Positions 1 to 10,939 of a DNA stretch of 64,000 nt are shown here, piece after piece (within the stretch, counting starts at the first letter, position 1; every line of letters starts with the position of its first letter). The position numbers and the translations under genes are program-made. Origin of the DNA: Blasia pusilla (taxonomy: Eukaryota; Marchantiophyta; Marchantiopsida; Blasiales); NCBI GenBank assembly GCA_050084515.1, contig CM114272.1, forward strand, positions 60,016,001 through 60,080,000, in the 5' to 3' direction. The notes under the pieces were generated by a model. It had not been told where the DNA came from. It ran no database searches and was given only the letters and a program-made list of their open reading frames with translations.

Positions 1-28
1 CATATCGTATCGGTATCCACTCTATGAA

Positions 29-190
29 CATCCTTGTGCAATCCACCTCGCTTTGAGTTTATTCAATGTATCGTCTGACTTGTACTTGGTCTTGTACACA
101 CACTTGGTGTGTATTATCTTCTTGTCCTTTGGCTTCTTAACCAAAGTCCAAGTTTCATTTGTTTCAATAGGATCCATCTCCAAGGCTGAG
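29..190 (-). pseudogene. Ty1/copia reverse transcriptase fragment (N-terminal end of RVT_2)
   Basis: The minus strand encodes the segment that opens the copia reverse transcriptase: a T-W-T-L-V-K-K-P stretch, then KCVYKTKYKSDDTLNKLKAR and a V/I-A-Q-G-C-S end. It matches the same part of the complete copia element at 15655-20644 (around 17440-17610) almost base for base, so both belong to one family. Only about 160 bp remain. The catalytic core and all other domains are absent, and at about position 188 the sequence changes abruptly to a LINE 3' end on the other strand. A fragment with no function. Confidence 0.85.
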
Positions 191-775
191 GTGGTGGTGG
201 CGGACGTGGTAGTCACAGATCCTACGCAGAAGGCAGTGCGAGCCCAAGTGGTGGCCCAAGGGCGAATGCTACAAGCAGCGGCGGCGGCGGCGGTGAAGAA
301 GACACATATCTACAGTCGACTTCACGAGGGACACATCTTCATCCCCCTGGCCATAGAGATGTATGGGGCTATGGGGGAGAGGTTCGACTCGTTCCTTACG
401 GACTGCGCCCATCATCTCCACTCGAGAAATGGGTTGTCCTTAGCTACTGCGATTCTCTATTGTAGGCAGCGGGTCTCCATAGCGTTGCAGCGTGCCCAGG
501 CTAATGGGCTTTTGCGGCGGGCTCAGGCTATGGGAGACGCCGGCGCTAGAGGCCCTCTTAGTAGTACTCATAGCTCTCTTGTTGTTACTGATATTGTCTC
601 TGCTTTTGGTGAGTTTCGTCGTTAGGGGGGGGGGAATGCCCCCTTCTTCCTTTTCTGGTCTTGTTGTGGCCTTCAAGTTTTGACTCTTTGAGTCCCCCTC
701 TTTTGTACTTCTGATGGGTTTTCCATCACTCGTTTTTATCGAAGTGCATCTTATTTCCTTTCTTGGGGAAAAAAC
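188..775 (+). pseudogene. 5'-truncated LINE (non-LTR retrotransposon), 3' end, copy 1
   Basis: The plus strand carries the C-terminal domain of a LINE ORF2. It starts at VVVADVVVTDPTQKAVRAQV, passes through a K-K-T-H-I-Y block and F-I-P-L-A-I-E-M-Y-G, and ends near R-V-S-I-A-L-Q-R-A. The order of D-V-x-V-x-D-P, K and E-M-Y-G resembles the restriction-like nuclease domain that follows the reverse transcriptase in some plant and algal LINE-like elements. The frame stays open to the stop at 623-625. A 3' untranslated tail of about 150 bp follows, containing GACTCTTTGAGTCCCC and GATGGGTTTTCCA. A second copy with the same tail lies at 41010-41745. The reverse transcriptase is missing, which fits ordinary LINE 5' truncation. 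Confidence 0.75.
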
Positions 776-1917
776 CTCCTAAGATGATCACTTCCACATG
801 TCCGACATGATTGTCCTTGCTGCGGGGCAGCAAATGAAGGAAATAGTCTCTGCGCAAGTGCCCCTCTAGGACCTGACTGAGGTCGTGTGAACCCCCCACG
901 ACGCCCACTACTACTACCACCACCACTACTATGAGACTATGAGGTGGAGTGATGAACACGGGAAGTAGTAATCGTATCCCTACTGAATCCGGATGTCACC
1001 ACTCTCTCCTTCACCATGTTAAGCTCAATCTTCTCAGATAGAGCAAACACATGGGTCAATGTGGGTGAATCATCACTCATAAGAGTAGCATCACGTACCC
1101 TGGGGCGCAACTCTCTATCCAAGATCCCATACCAAAACTGGACTACGTGAGCCTCACTCACACCTTGGGTAACTGAAATCAAGCGTCGCATACGAGTGTA
1201 TGCCTCACGAAGACTCTCACCAGTCTTTCGCTCAAATTCCTGAAGACTCCTCAACTTCTCTTTCTTCACTCCCTGATAGTTCTTCTTCAACCTCTTGAAG
1301 AACTCAAGAAGGCTGAACGATGGTGGGGCACTAGTACCTCCACTAGTACCCCACCGGTACCTCCATGGGTACCTCCCACGGTACCCCCACTCGGCTCGCA
1401 CTGCGTACCACTCAACGTCGGGCTGGCTGGCATAGTAGGAGCACTACTACCAATACCACCATGGGTGATAGACACATAGCCTGGAGACCAATATTGTCTC
1501 CACGCCTCAATCTCAGTAACATGGTCCTTCCTAAACTCATGGTAATCCCCCCAAGTGCTGAAACAACCCCTTCCAAGCCAAGAAGGGTGTAAACAACGTG
1601 GCGTTCCGCAACATCTGCATATCACACCACGTATCAAACTCGTGCATGAAGTCCTCCAACTCAATGGTGCCCACTGCACCCGAGTATCGTTGTGGGCCCT
1701 TCATGGTCCCATATATCCCGTCCATGTCCCAAATCAATGGAGCTGCAACACTCAATAACAACATAGAAGACTCGGTGTTTGGAACACCCTCGTCCTCCTC
1801 TTCATCAACCATCAGAAGTGGAAAAGGTAGCCGATACCTCAATCCACTCCATGTAAAACCACCACTGTCCATATCACGGTCCCCAACCAGACCACTAGAC
1901 AGCTCCGTGATGACCAA
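726..1917 (-). pseudogene. Ty3/gypsy gag remnant, frameshifted
   Basis: Read on the minus strand from 1917 down, the pieces are an N-terminal gag segment (GTIELEDFMHEFDTWCDMQM), a proline- and glycine-rich linker, then the retrotransposon gag core (LRSLQEFERKTGESLREAYT, then R-M-R-R-L-I and F-W-Y-G-I-L-D). A degenerate zinc-knuckle region (G-H-L-R-R-D-Y) lies near 800-880. The first and third pieces share a frame and the middle one is shifted, so there are at least two indels. The knuckle cysteines cannot be read in a single frame. Gag would form the capsid-like particle and bind element RNA. Protease, reverse transcriptase and integrase are not seen, so only the gag part is supported. Confidence 0.65.
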
Positions 1918-2322
1918 CGCCGATGCCGCACCACCACCAAATTACCACCACTAAGTAACCAAATGACGTCGATGTCGCTGTACTATTCTAGCTCAACTAG
2001 CTATGGGTGTAGGCAACCTAACCTGTCATCACCACAAGAAGCCTCCCACGGTCTACTGGTCATCACTCCAACCTCACCACCGGTAGCACACAGGAGTAAC
2101 ACTACTCTGGAAATCAGCATCAACCCTAACAATGGGCGCGCAAGCAAGAAGCAACGATGGAGGGGATCCAACCACAGGAAGTCCAACGACAACCCTCCAA
2201 TTGCAAATGGAATTCGAGGTAAACTCAGCCGTTAAGCGTCTTCCAGGCATAATAGCCCAAAGATGGATGACCAGTTATGCAACACTCAAATCACAAATCG
2301 TGCAAAAACTGCCTCACGCCCA
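1918..2322. other. no gene recognised
   Basis: About 400 bp between the gypsy gag start and the palindrome. Short open frames exist on both strands but none resembles a known domain. It may be untranslated leader of the antisense gypsy element. Confidence 0.4.
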
Positions 2323-2350
2323 AGCAAGCAAGCAAGCTTGCTTGCTTGCT
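2323..2350. repeat. perfect 28-bp palindrome of AAGC/GCTT units
   Basis: The AAGC unit repeats up to a central HindIII-like AAGCTT and is then mirrored as GCTT units. The symmetry is perfect for 14 bases on each side and breaks at the fifteenth. It lies just ahead of the 147-bp tandem array. Confidence 0.85.
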
Positions 2351-2388
2351 CCTTGCTCCTTACTCCGCCTCTCACGCCCACTCGCCCC

Positions 2389-3107
2389 GAGCTACCACGA
2401 GTTGCCTCGAAGCCTCAAAACGCCAAGAAATGCTTGAGACATGCCCCATTCGCCATGCTTTGTCGTGCTTCGCTATGGAGAGAGGCCCAACTAGGGCGCC
2501 CCCAACAACGGACGAGTCACCAACCAACCAACCCCGAGCTACCACGAGTTGCCTCGAAGCCTCAAAACGCCAAGAAATGCTTGAGACATGCCCCGTTCGC
2601 CATGCTTTGTCGTGCTTCGCTATGGAGAGAGGCCCAACCAGGGCGCCCCCAACAACGGACGAGTCACCAACCAACCAGCCCCGAGCTACCACGAGTTGCC
2701 TCGAAGCCTCAAAACGCCAAGAAATGCTTGAGACATGCCCCGTTCACCATGCTTTGTCGTGCTTCGCTATGGAGAGAGGCCCAACCAGGGCGCCCCCAAC
2801 AACGGACGAGTCACCAACCAACCAGCCCCGAGCTACCACGAGTTGCCTCGAAGCCTCAAAACGCCAAGAAATGCTTGAGACATGCCCGTTTGCCAACGCT
2901 ATGGAGAGAGGCCCAACCAGGGCGCCCCAACAACGGACGAGTCACCAACCAACCAGCCCCGAGCTACCACGAGTTGCCTCGAAGCCTCAAAACGCCAAGA
3001 AATGCTTGAGACATGCCCCGTTTGCCATGCTTTGTCGTGCTTCGCTATGGAGAGAGGCCCAACCAGGGCGCCCCCAACAACGGACGAGTCACCAACCAAC
3101 CAGCCCC
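2389..3107. repeat. 147-bp tandem repeat, five copies
   Basis: Units begin with GAGCTACCACGAGTTGCC at 2389, 2536, 2683, 2830 and 2961. Four periods are exactly 147 bp. The fourth unit is 131 bp because it lacks a 16-bp block present in the others (ATGCTTTGTCGTGCTT). The copies are nearly identical, so amplification was recent compared with the decayed elements nearby. As 147 is a multiple of three, long frames stay open through the array on several frames; these are artefacts of the repeat and not genes. Confidence 0.92.
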
Positions 3108-3114
3108 TCCGATC

Positions 3115-3885
3115 TGTTGTCCACCATAGCTAGTCCGCAAAATTTTGATTAGCAATTTCTCCATAAATCCTCAACCAAAATTGAATCTGTTTTCAACTAG
3201 AATTCAATTGACCACCATAGCTATCTCTTCACAAAAAATCAGCTACAACTGAGATCTCTACTCTGAGCTAAAAATCAGACAAACGTGTTGTCCATACACC
3301 TCCACAATCTCAAATCCGACAGCGCTCCCGCCCAGATTCATGCACGCAGAAATCCGCAACACTCCACACACTCAAGGAGATAGCTTCACATGAGATCACA
3401 ATAAAAGTAGCAACAGGAACCTCTCACCCGATCTGGATGAACTTCAACAGAGCTTCCGCACTCCAAGCTCCACATCAGAAAACCGTCGAACACGAAACAA
3501 AATCTTCAATCCTTGATAACTTCCAACTCCCTTGACGAAATCCAGCGATATAAAGCGCGTTGGAAAGCTCTCAGCAGGATGCTTCTTTCTCACCCAAAAA
3601 CGCACCAGATTCCCACCTCCAACATAGGCCACAAGCCATGAACATCCACGGCTGAGTACACAATCAGCCCTTACTAGATCCTACTGATCCACAATCGAAG
3701 CTACCATTGATCTACTCTAGTTCTTTGAGTGAAATCCGTGAAAGACCTACTATCATAAAACAAGTATAGAATCACATACAATTGAACCAAACCCACTCCA
3801 CGATGGGAGAATCCAGGTCGAAGCTTGTGGGAACCACCATAGCCGAGAGCTCTACTCACTACCAAGGCTAACTCCCAATGCAACA
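3115..3885 (-). repeat. possible gypsy LTR (TG...CA), weak call
   Basis: The segment starts TGTTGTCC and ends TGCAACA on the plus strand. On the minus strand it would sit upstream of the antisense gag, as a 5' LTR should. No second LTR, no primer-binding site and no target duplication were found, and the tandem array lies between it and gag. The boundaries are a guess from TG...CA ends alone. Confidence 0.25.
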
Positions 3886-4325
3886 TGCTCGACTCAAAGA
3901 ACTAGCTATTCTTTGAGTGCACTCCACACTATATCCTCCAACCTAAGAGCGAGCCCTACTGGAAAAGTCACCCTCAACTGAGTAAACCCCAACCCTATGT
4001 ATGAAACCGCATCTCTATCTAGACACTACGGCCCTACATAAGGTATGGCCTCTACTAGCACACTATACTCTACGACATAATCCGTATGGTCATGACATCT
4101 TTGCCTTCATGGTCTCCGACTTCTTCATCTTCAAAGTCTTCGCACTAGATCGCGAAGAGTGCCAAGAGACCGTTACGGAAGGAGCAGCCGTCATGTAAGA
4201 CTGGCAGTTATTAGGCGCAAGAGAAGTCGAACCGGGGGCGAATACGCTCATTTCACATGGCAAGAGGCCCAAGGACTGCTAAGAGCCAACCTAAGAGGGA
4301 AGTTCACAAACAGAAGTAGGAAGCG
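3886..4325. other. no gene recognised
   Basis: About 440 bp with no recognisable coding sequence. It leads into the long decayed frame beginning at 4326. Confidence 0.4.
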
Positions 4326-6005
4326 ATGACTCAAGGTGCCACCATGGCTCTTATGAAGTGCGAAGTGTACCCTGCCTTAGGTATTTCAAGTGAGCTTTGC
4401 AAAGCCTTAGAGGAGAGGTCTTTGGTGGCGTTACTTGCGGAGCTGCATTTGAGCTCCAAGGTCAAGAAGGGGTACAAGTATCGGGCTCAACCAGACAATT
4501 GGTCCGCTGATCTCTGGCGCCTCGTGTATGGGTTACCCGTGGCTCCTGAATAAGATCTTGAGTATGATGCCCTCATCCAACAAGAAGAGCTTGAAGAACT
4601 TGGATGTGTGACAGCGGAGCGGTTAGGAAGGAACGGCTAGAAGTCGTAGATGTTGAGCCCTCCCTTGTTTGCGCAATTCTGTAAGTTGTACCAGGTCTTG
4701 TTCAACCCTAGTAGAATGTACTACATGAGCAATAAACTAGTGAAGCAGTGTTACACTCTTTAGAACATGCATTTGCATCCCGAAGAGCCAAGAGTAGATT
4801 TTTTGGGGCTTGTACACGCCCATGTCATCGATTTGGTAGGAGCGTTGACACCGGGAGAGAAGTCTTATCTCTCTCCCTTCTTGATTTGTCTATACATCCA
4901 TGTCAAGGAGATTGCCCTTGATGAAGCCTCGGAGTGGGTCACGGCTCCCTCGATCACGAAGCCGAAAGCAACCTCACTGTCTCTTGATCTACCAAGACCA
5001 AAGAGTGTCAGACTCAAATCACAAAAAGACAAAGAAGAACAAGCGGCTGAAACACCAATAGTCGCTATAGTAGAGCCGGATGTAGTTCCTTCAAGTTCAG
5101 GGGATAGCTTGGTACTACAACGGGTACATATGACCTTGAAACACTTAACCTTGTTTCTAGGGGTTGACAAAACTTTGCTTCAAGAATTGAAGAAGATCGG
5201 GAACTTGTTTGATCATTTTATGGTGCAAGACTACTTGGAGGTCCTTAGGGAGATACGGAGCATTGCTGTCGAGACACAAATGCAGAGGAAAGTCAATGAA
5301 TCTATGGAAAGACTGAACTAAACGTAGGAGAAGGAAATCAAAGAGCTTCGGAAGTCTCTTTGCACAGCTGAGGCAGAATTGGTGGAAGCGAAGTACGAGT
5401 CATCTAATGCCCGACAGTGGGAGAGCTTAGCAATTGACATCGAGCATGGAGCGGATCAGCTCTTTGCACAATTACAATAGTCTTTGCTTCACACACAGAA
5501 GTTGCAAGAGCGGATCAATCTTCTCTAGGCTAGTCTTCAGAGTGTGATGCTAGAGAACGCGAAGAAGGGTAAGCTCTTCATAGACCAGCAACATACCAAT
5601 ATTGACTTAGTGGCCCAATAAAGCCGAGCTACGGCAAAGTTTGGGGTGCTTGAGGCAGATCAAAGGCTTTGTGCTGAAGTACACAAAGAGCCAACAGAGG
5701 CACAAGACTTGATAGAGGAAGCAGTCCACAATTTTGAGGCTCAAATAACAGAAGAACTAGAGTATGTGGCCCAGCACTGGAGCGACAATTTGAGCAGCAT
5801 ACTGCTGCTTTGGCAGAGGTGGGAGAACCACCATGTTTCCAATAGTGCCTTTTATGCCTACCAAAGTAAGAGTGCCTTACGAGGTCTTAGGTTCTTCAAA
5901 GGTAGTGATAAGGTGGAGAGGCTCATCAACAGACCTTTGACCATTCATGGCCGACCTTCCCATGATGTTGAAATTGTAGAGTTATCGGATAATAGAAGTC
6001 TTTAG
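4326..6005 (+). pseudogene. unrecognised coiled-coil ORF, one frame with several stops
   Basis: A single reading frame runs from the ATG at 4326 to the stop at 6003-6005, about 560 codons, broken by stops at 4551, 5319, 5325, 5478, 5526 and 5619 and a few between 4551 and 4767. The five stops from 5319 on are all TAA or TAG in a Gln-rich region, so each can be one C-to-T change from CAA or CAG. The first part is globular and contains FLICLYIHVKEIALDEASEW. The last 230 codons are rich in Glu, Gln, Lys and Leu and should form a coiled coil (R-I-N-L-L, A-E-A-E-L-V-E-A-K). It ends about 70 bp before a purine run and a probable LTR start at 6077. That suggests the last ORF of an LTR element. I do not recognise the family. 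Confidence 0.5.
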
Positions 6006-6076
6006 GTACATTATGGCAGTAGAATAGAACGGACAAGAGTGTTTGTTGAGACGTCTCACATTTGAGTGAGGGGGTA

Positions 6077-7480
6077 TGTAGTGCCCAAATTTTTGAAATT
6101 TTGACCAAAAGAGCATTTTTTGTACAAAAGTCCTCCTTGAATGAAGACTAAAGACTCAATACCGGAAGTAAAGAGGCATACTTTACTAAAATTCGATGAA
6201 AAAATTGACCGACAGAACTCTGATGAGAGGACAAGAGATACTAAGAGATTAAGGACTGTCTTGGAAGAGTGAGAATTGTATAAAAGTAGGAAAAGATGGG
6301 AAAAGAAGTTAGAATAAGAAGCACGGGTACTTCGCAAAGAAGACGGCAATAGGAACCCTGGAGAAGACTTTCAACAAAGACAGGAAAAAGCTTCTTTGTA
6401 AAAGAAGACTGAAGGTAGTCTTTGTGCAAAGACTAGGTACAAAGAACAAAGATCGAAGACCCAAGAGCAAAGACTAAGAACTCTAAGAAGGAAGCAAAGA
6501 GTCTTCACAAAGTGCAAAGGTATATAAAAAAATAGGAAATAGAAAGAATGTTTTGAAGAAATCAGATTGAAAGGAAATCGCAAGGAAAACTCTTCGCGGT
6601 GACAAAAGGATAACATACTTTGCAAAGATAGGATCGCGAAGATAGGAGTGCAAAGACTACGAAGACCGCAAAGACTGTAAATAATGAACCGTCATGGCGG
6701 TTTCGCAAGCCGGAAATGGAGCGGCGCAGCGGTTTACAACGGAGCGGAAGTGAATTGCCAAGGCAACCAATTGCCTTAAGAAGATGGATTGTTGGAGAAT
6801 TTGAACTGAGGAGGGTAGGATTATCAGTTAGAATTCTAGAGGAGAATAGGAAGAGCGAGGAATTGTACAAATAGACTATTTAAGGAGAAGAAGAAGGGAT
6901 CATTCCCTTGTGTCTTAATTTCCCCAGTACTGTTGGTTAGAGTCATTCCCTTGTATCTTGAGTTTACCAATAGTCTTGGTGGGTTGTGTAAGGAGTTCTG
7001 TGGGGATGATCCAAGCCAAAGAGTCTTGGACTTTCTGAAGCTTGCAATACTTTCTAGTTCTTTCCACTCTTTGATGTAGAAGAAGTGTCTTCTCTCATGC
7101 TTTCTGATGTGCGGAGTTGAGTGTAAGATCTTATTGGGCTGCGGTAGGAATGAGAGTTAAGTCTTGTGATTTTGAAATTCCATAAGATAATCAAGAAGAC
7201 CGTAGGAAAGTTGTTAGACAGTGAGTGACCTGCCGTGACACATTCAGTTCTGAAAGGAGGATGAGTTGCTCCTTCTTGAGGTCTTTTTGAGGTCTTCGTT
7301 AGAACTTTGTTATCCAAAATTCGCAAGAGTCGTTGTCTGCACTTGAGAAGAGTCTTTTCCAAGAGGGAAGAAAATCCTTGTTACTCTTTTGTACTTGTAA
7401 AGACAATGTAGTTATAGTTAGTCAGTAAAGTTAGTGAAGAAGGAGTTATTCTTGATTTTTCTTATAAAACCTCTCTTTAC
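6077..7480 (+). repeat. probable LTR (3' side of the element carrying the coiled-coil ORF)
   Basis: A purine run (GTGAGGGGG, 6066-6074) just precedes TGTAGTGCCC at 6077. This is the arrangement of a polypurine tract and the first bases of a 3' LTR. The segment is purine-rich with many AAAGACT-like words and holds a TATA-like box near 6522. No clear CA end was found before the foldback element at 7501, so the right limit is approximate. No matching 5' LTR is visible in the window. Confidence 0.4.
6522..6532 (+). promoter_or_regulatory. TATA-like box inside the probable LTR
   Basis: TATATAAAAAAA lies about 445 bp into the probable LTR. That is a plausible place for the retroelement promoter. 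Confidence 0.35.
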
Positions 7481-7500
7481 GTAGGAAAAAATGATCTCTT

Positions 7501-7842
7501 GGAAACCAACTTAGTACTTTGCGATTAAAATAGTACCTTTTTCCATGAGTTGTATAATACAAAGTTTCAAAAAAAGCTAAGCCTTACAAAACGAAAGGAG
7601 AAAAATATTGTAAGTTTCTTAAATTTAGTGCTTTGCTATTTGATTTCAATTATTGATTCTTACTTAAGTTCTTTGTGGGTGTTGGTTTGTAGTTTACCTA
7701 TACCATTGATTATGAGCCCCTACTTTTTCATTGTAGAAATTGTCAAGAGAGCTGAGTTTTAGATCCAATATTCCTCCAAATGGATGGAGTTTGTGATGTG
7801 CTATATTGTACTATTTTAATCGCAAAGTACTAAGTTGGTTCC
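7501..7842. mobile_element. 342-bp foldback / MITE-like element with 35-bp terminal inverted repeats
   Basis: The left arm (7501-7536, starting GGAAACCAACTTAGTACTTT) and the right arm (7808-7842, ending AAAGTACTAAGTTGGTTCC) are inverted copies over 35 bases with one single-base gap. The interior is AT-rich with no real gene. I see no clear target duplication at the edges, so the superfamily is open. It immediately follows the probable LTR. Confidence 0.7.
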
Positions 7843-9150
7843 ATCTAAACCTACTAGAAGGTCCACGTTCACATAACCTAGTGGGATATCTGCACCATGA
7901 TGTTTGTCTCGCCTTGCCAAACTAGAGATAATACCTGATCCGACATGTTCCCTAGATTTCCTGACCTGTTTCAAGAAGACATGATCTCCCTTTACAAGCT
8001 ACACATGCAAACACCAACAAACTATACAAATTAGATGAAACCATCCCTCTGCCTATTCCCAACCATGCTAATGATCCTCCACATTTGCTTCTTGGAGATG
8101 CCACAGGGAGTGGTGTTTTGTGGCCTGAGCGCTTAGTAAAGAAGACCTAGCTAGCAAATGACAATAATTTGAGATTCTGCACTTGTATAGGTTGATAGCT
8201 ATAGTGTATGAGGAAGTCTAGACATTTTGTTTCACTTGTGAGTTAGCCCCACTATTTCACATTTAATTGATGATGCTTGAGGTCATCAATTCAAACTCAT
8301 TAAATATGTAAAAGTTTTTACTTCTCCTATTACATTGAGAATGTACTTGAATATTGTACATTTGAATGTGTCTTTCATTTAGCTCCGTTCTAAATCATCA
8401 AAAGTTTGTAGTGCAACCACACGTTCGCAAGACAAGAGTTTTCATTTGAATCAATCATTAACTCCAGTCCATAAGTCTTCTTGTTATAAAAATAAATAAA
8501 GCCAGAGGAAGGGATTCACTAATATGGTCCCTTATAGATCCTTGGAAGGATGTAACAAATACCTAAAATAAGAACTCTGGTTAGTCACACTAAACTTAGT
8601 TGAATTAGTAACTAAACACAATTTTATTCAGCACCATCATTCAACTACTTTACTGGTGGGTCTCTCAAATTTTCTTATTGCACCACACAACCATATTCAG
8701 TCATGCTAATTGAGCTACAAAATCCACGATGGGTCCATTTAGTCCTAAATACACAACTATGGTTATATATATGATGAAATCAACTCTTTGTAGTTGTAAA
8801 AAGAACTAGAAACCTCCACATGGTACTAATTAATTGGTAAAAATTAAATCACTTACAACTACCACAATGGATAAATGGACATAAGCCACATCATCTCCAC
8901 CAGATTTCCGCATCATACTTAAGTAAATAATGACATGGAGGTTCTTAGTTATTAATGTCCACATGAACTATTCAAATATGATCCATGTCATATCATATTC
9001 GACTTGCCATGTTACCATTCCCACAACTAAGATCCCTTACAACTTGTCTTTTGAGACTACTTGTCTACTTAGTTGTAGTAGTTGTATATTGTCTAGAAAA
9101 ACTCCATTTAGCTGATATTGCTAGTCTCATAAGAAACTTTTCTTTCTAGT
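7843..9150. other. no gene recognised
   Basis: About 1.3 kb of AT-rich sequence. The 5' end of the Helitron must lie in or near its right part, but no Helitron 5' signature (TC start) could be fixed. Confidence 0.4.
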
Positions 9151-9159
9151 GGAAGACGA

Positions 9160-10905
9160 CTTGGAGCTGAAGATGAGAGTCATCTACTACGATTAGGTCG
9201 CCTTACTCAAGGGTGCATGGTTGAAATCTATGTTACTATAGAGATGCAACAATTATGATATAGATGGGATAAGATTTGGGAGACGCATTATTTTTCCTTC
9301 TTCTTTTACTAGAAAGCCACGTCATATGCATCAACCATATCAAGATCCAATGGCCATTGTGAGGCACTTTGAAAAACCTGATTTATTTTTCACCATGACA
9401 TGCAATCCTAAGTGGTAAGAGATTAAATCGAAATTGTTACCCGGCCAAACTAGATCGACCAGATTTGGTTGTACTAGGTGTTGGGATCTATTCATATGGT
9501 TGAGTTTCAAAAAAGAGGCTTACCACATGTCCATGTCTTAATTATTCTGGCACATGATGATAAGCCACGTACAACTTCTGATTATGATCATATCATCTTA
9601 GCTGAAATTCCTAATCAGATCACACATCCAAGATTCTCTTCTATATTAGCTAATTGCATGATTCATGGCCCATGTGAAGAATTGAATCCAAATGTTCCAT
9701 GTATGGATAGGGAGACCAAAAAAATGTACCAAAGGCAGTCCTAAGGCTTTTGTGATTGTGACTTCAGATATTAAAGATGGTTACCCAATCTATCGAAGGT
9801 ACTTAAGCTATTACTTAAATAATATCAATTTTATTTATATTAAATCCTGGAGATATATTGAATATCATTTAATATTATGTTTTCTATATTTTTTAAGATA
9901 GATCGGATCATGGAAAGAAGATAATGAAGCGCGACATATGCTTGGATAACCGATGGGTTATGCCTTATAATCCTTTGTTTTGTACCCTCTTTGATTATCA
10001 TATTAATTTGGAGATCACAAAAAATATTTTAACCGTGAAATATTAATACAAATATGTATACAAGGGATCTGATGCTATATCATTTAAGGTGTTAAAGGAT
10101 ATAGATACTTCCACGACAATGAAATTTATTGATAAGACTAACCTATATCTCGATGCAAGGTCAACTATACATGATTTAATTCTCTTCTATATCGCGATTC
10201 ATTTTTCTAAGTTACATGCGATATATGCAAGGAAGTAAAGAATTATTGGAATCGTATGTAGGTTTATTTTTCTTCAGAGACATGCTGGCAACTTTTCAAG
10301 TTTAATTTACATGCAAAAGAACCAAGTGTTGTGAAATTGGGCGTTCATCTACTCGAGGAACAAATAGTTTACTTCAATGATGTTGACATGCTTGAGGATA
10401 TGATAAAACAAATCTAGAGACTTCCCTAACACAATGGTTTGTTACTAATGATCTAGATGATACGGCTTGTGGGTATTTATATCTCAACTTTCCTTTATAT
10501 TATCATTGGCGTGAAAAGAAATAGGTTCGTAGACTAAGAAAAAATATGGTTACGATCATCCTATTGGTTGTTTATACTTACTCATCCAAGTAAAAACTAC
10601 ATGTTAAATATTGTGGTTATGAAGGCATTATTTTATATTAGGTTAAATTTCAAGTGTCACTCTTGAAATATTGATGTGAGCAAACCAATGCGTTTTATAC
10701 CATACTAAATGATGTAAACAAAAAAATGTTATTTCATGGGCGATGGAGAACATCACTAGTTGCGGTTATTTCTTCATCATGTTCGAGGTGCAACTTCCTA
10801 TGAGCACTTGAGAACTCTAGATGGAGTCCTACATCCGACTTTTAAGGAAGTTGCTATTCAATTAGGACTTCTTGAGGATGATAATTAAATCTTCCTTTGC
10901 TTACA
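9160..10905 (+). pseudogene. Helitron Rep (HUH endonuclease) part of RepHel
   Basis: Recognisable blocks in order are: SHLLRLGRLTQGCMVEIYVT; R-R-I-I-F-P-S-S-F-T; R-H-M-H-Q-P-Y-Q-D-P-M-A-I; FFTMTCNPKW; VEFQKRGLPHVHVLIIL, which contains the HUH metal-binding motif; a CMIHGPC block; PYNPL with HINLEI; Y-K-Y-V-Y-K-G, the region of the catalytic tyrosines; LHAKEPSVVKLGVHLLEEQ; and HHVRGATSYEHLRTLDG. Rep nicks and joins DNA during rolling-circle transposition. The frame changes at a run of seven As near 9720, and stops occur near 9415 and inside the tyrosine block (10050). A probable intron lies at 9799-9901. Confidence 0.85.
9799..9901 (+). other. probable 103-bp spliceosomal intron inside Helitron Rep
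   Basis: The coding frame reads GYPIYRR up to 9798. It then meets GTACTTAAG, about 100 bp of AT-rich sequence and a pyrimidine-rich end closing in ATAG. Removing 9799-9901 joins AG to A and gives Y-R-R-S-D-H-G-K, which continues in frame into LDNRWVMPYNPL. That is the expected conserved order. The exact restoration of frame and motif supports an intron over a random insertion. Confidence 0.6.
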
Positions 10906-10939
10906 AAGTAATTGGTTGGAAGAATGTGAAAGTGAATGT

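Noticed and set aside
2263-3152. Long plus-strand open frames of 248 and 291 codons
   Set aside because: They read through the 147-bp tandem array on two frames at once. The period is a multiple of three, so open frames are expected without coding function.
6056-6870. Several minus-strand hydrophobic frames resembling membrane proteins
   Set aside because: They are antisense to purine-rich LTR sequence; Phe/Leu/Ser richness follows from pyrimidine-rich codons.
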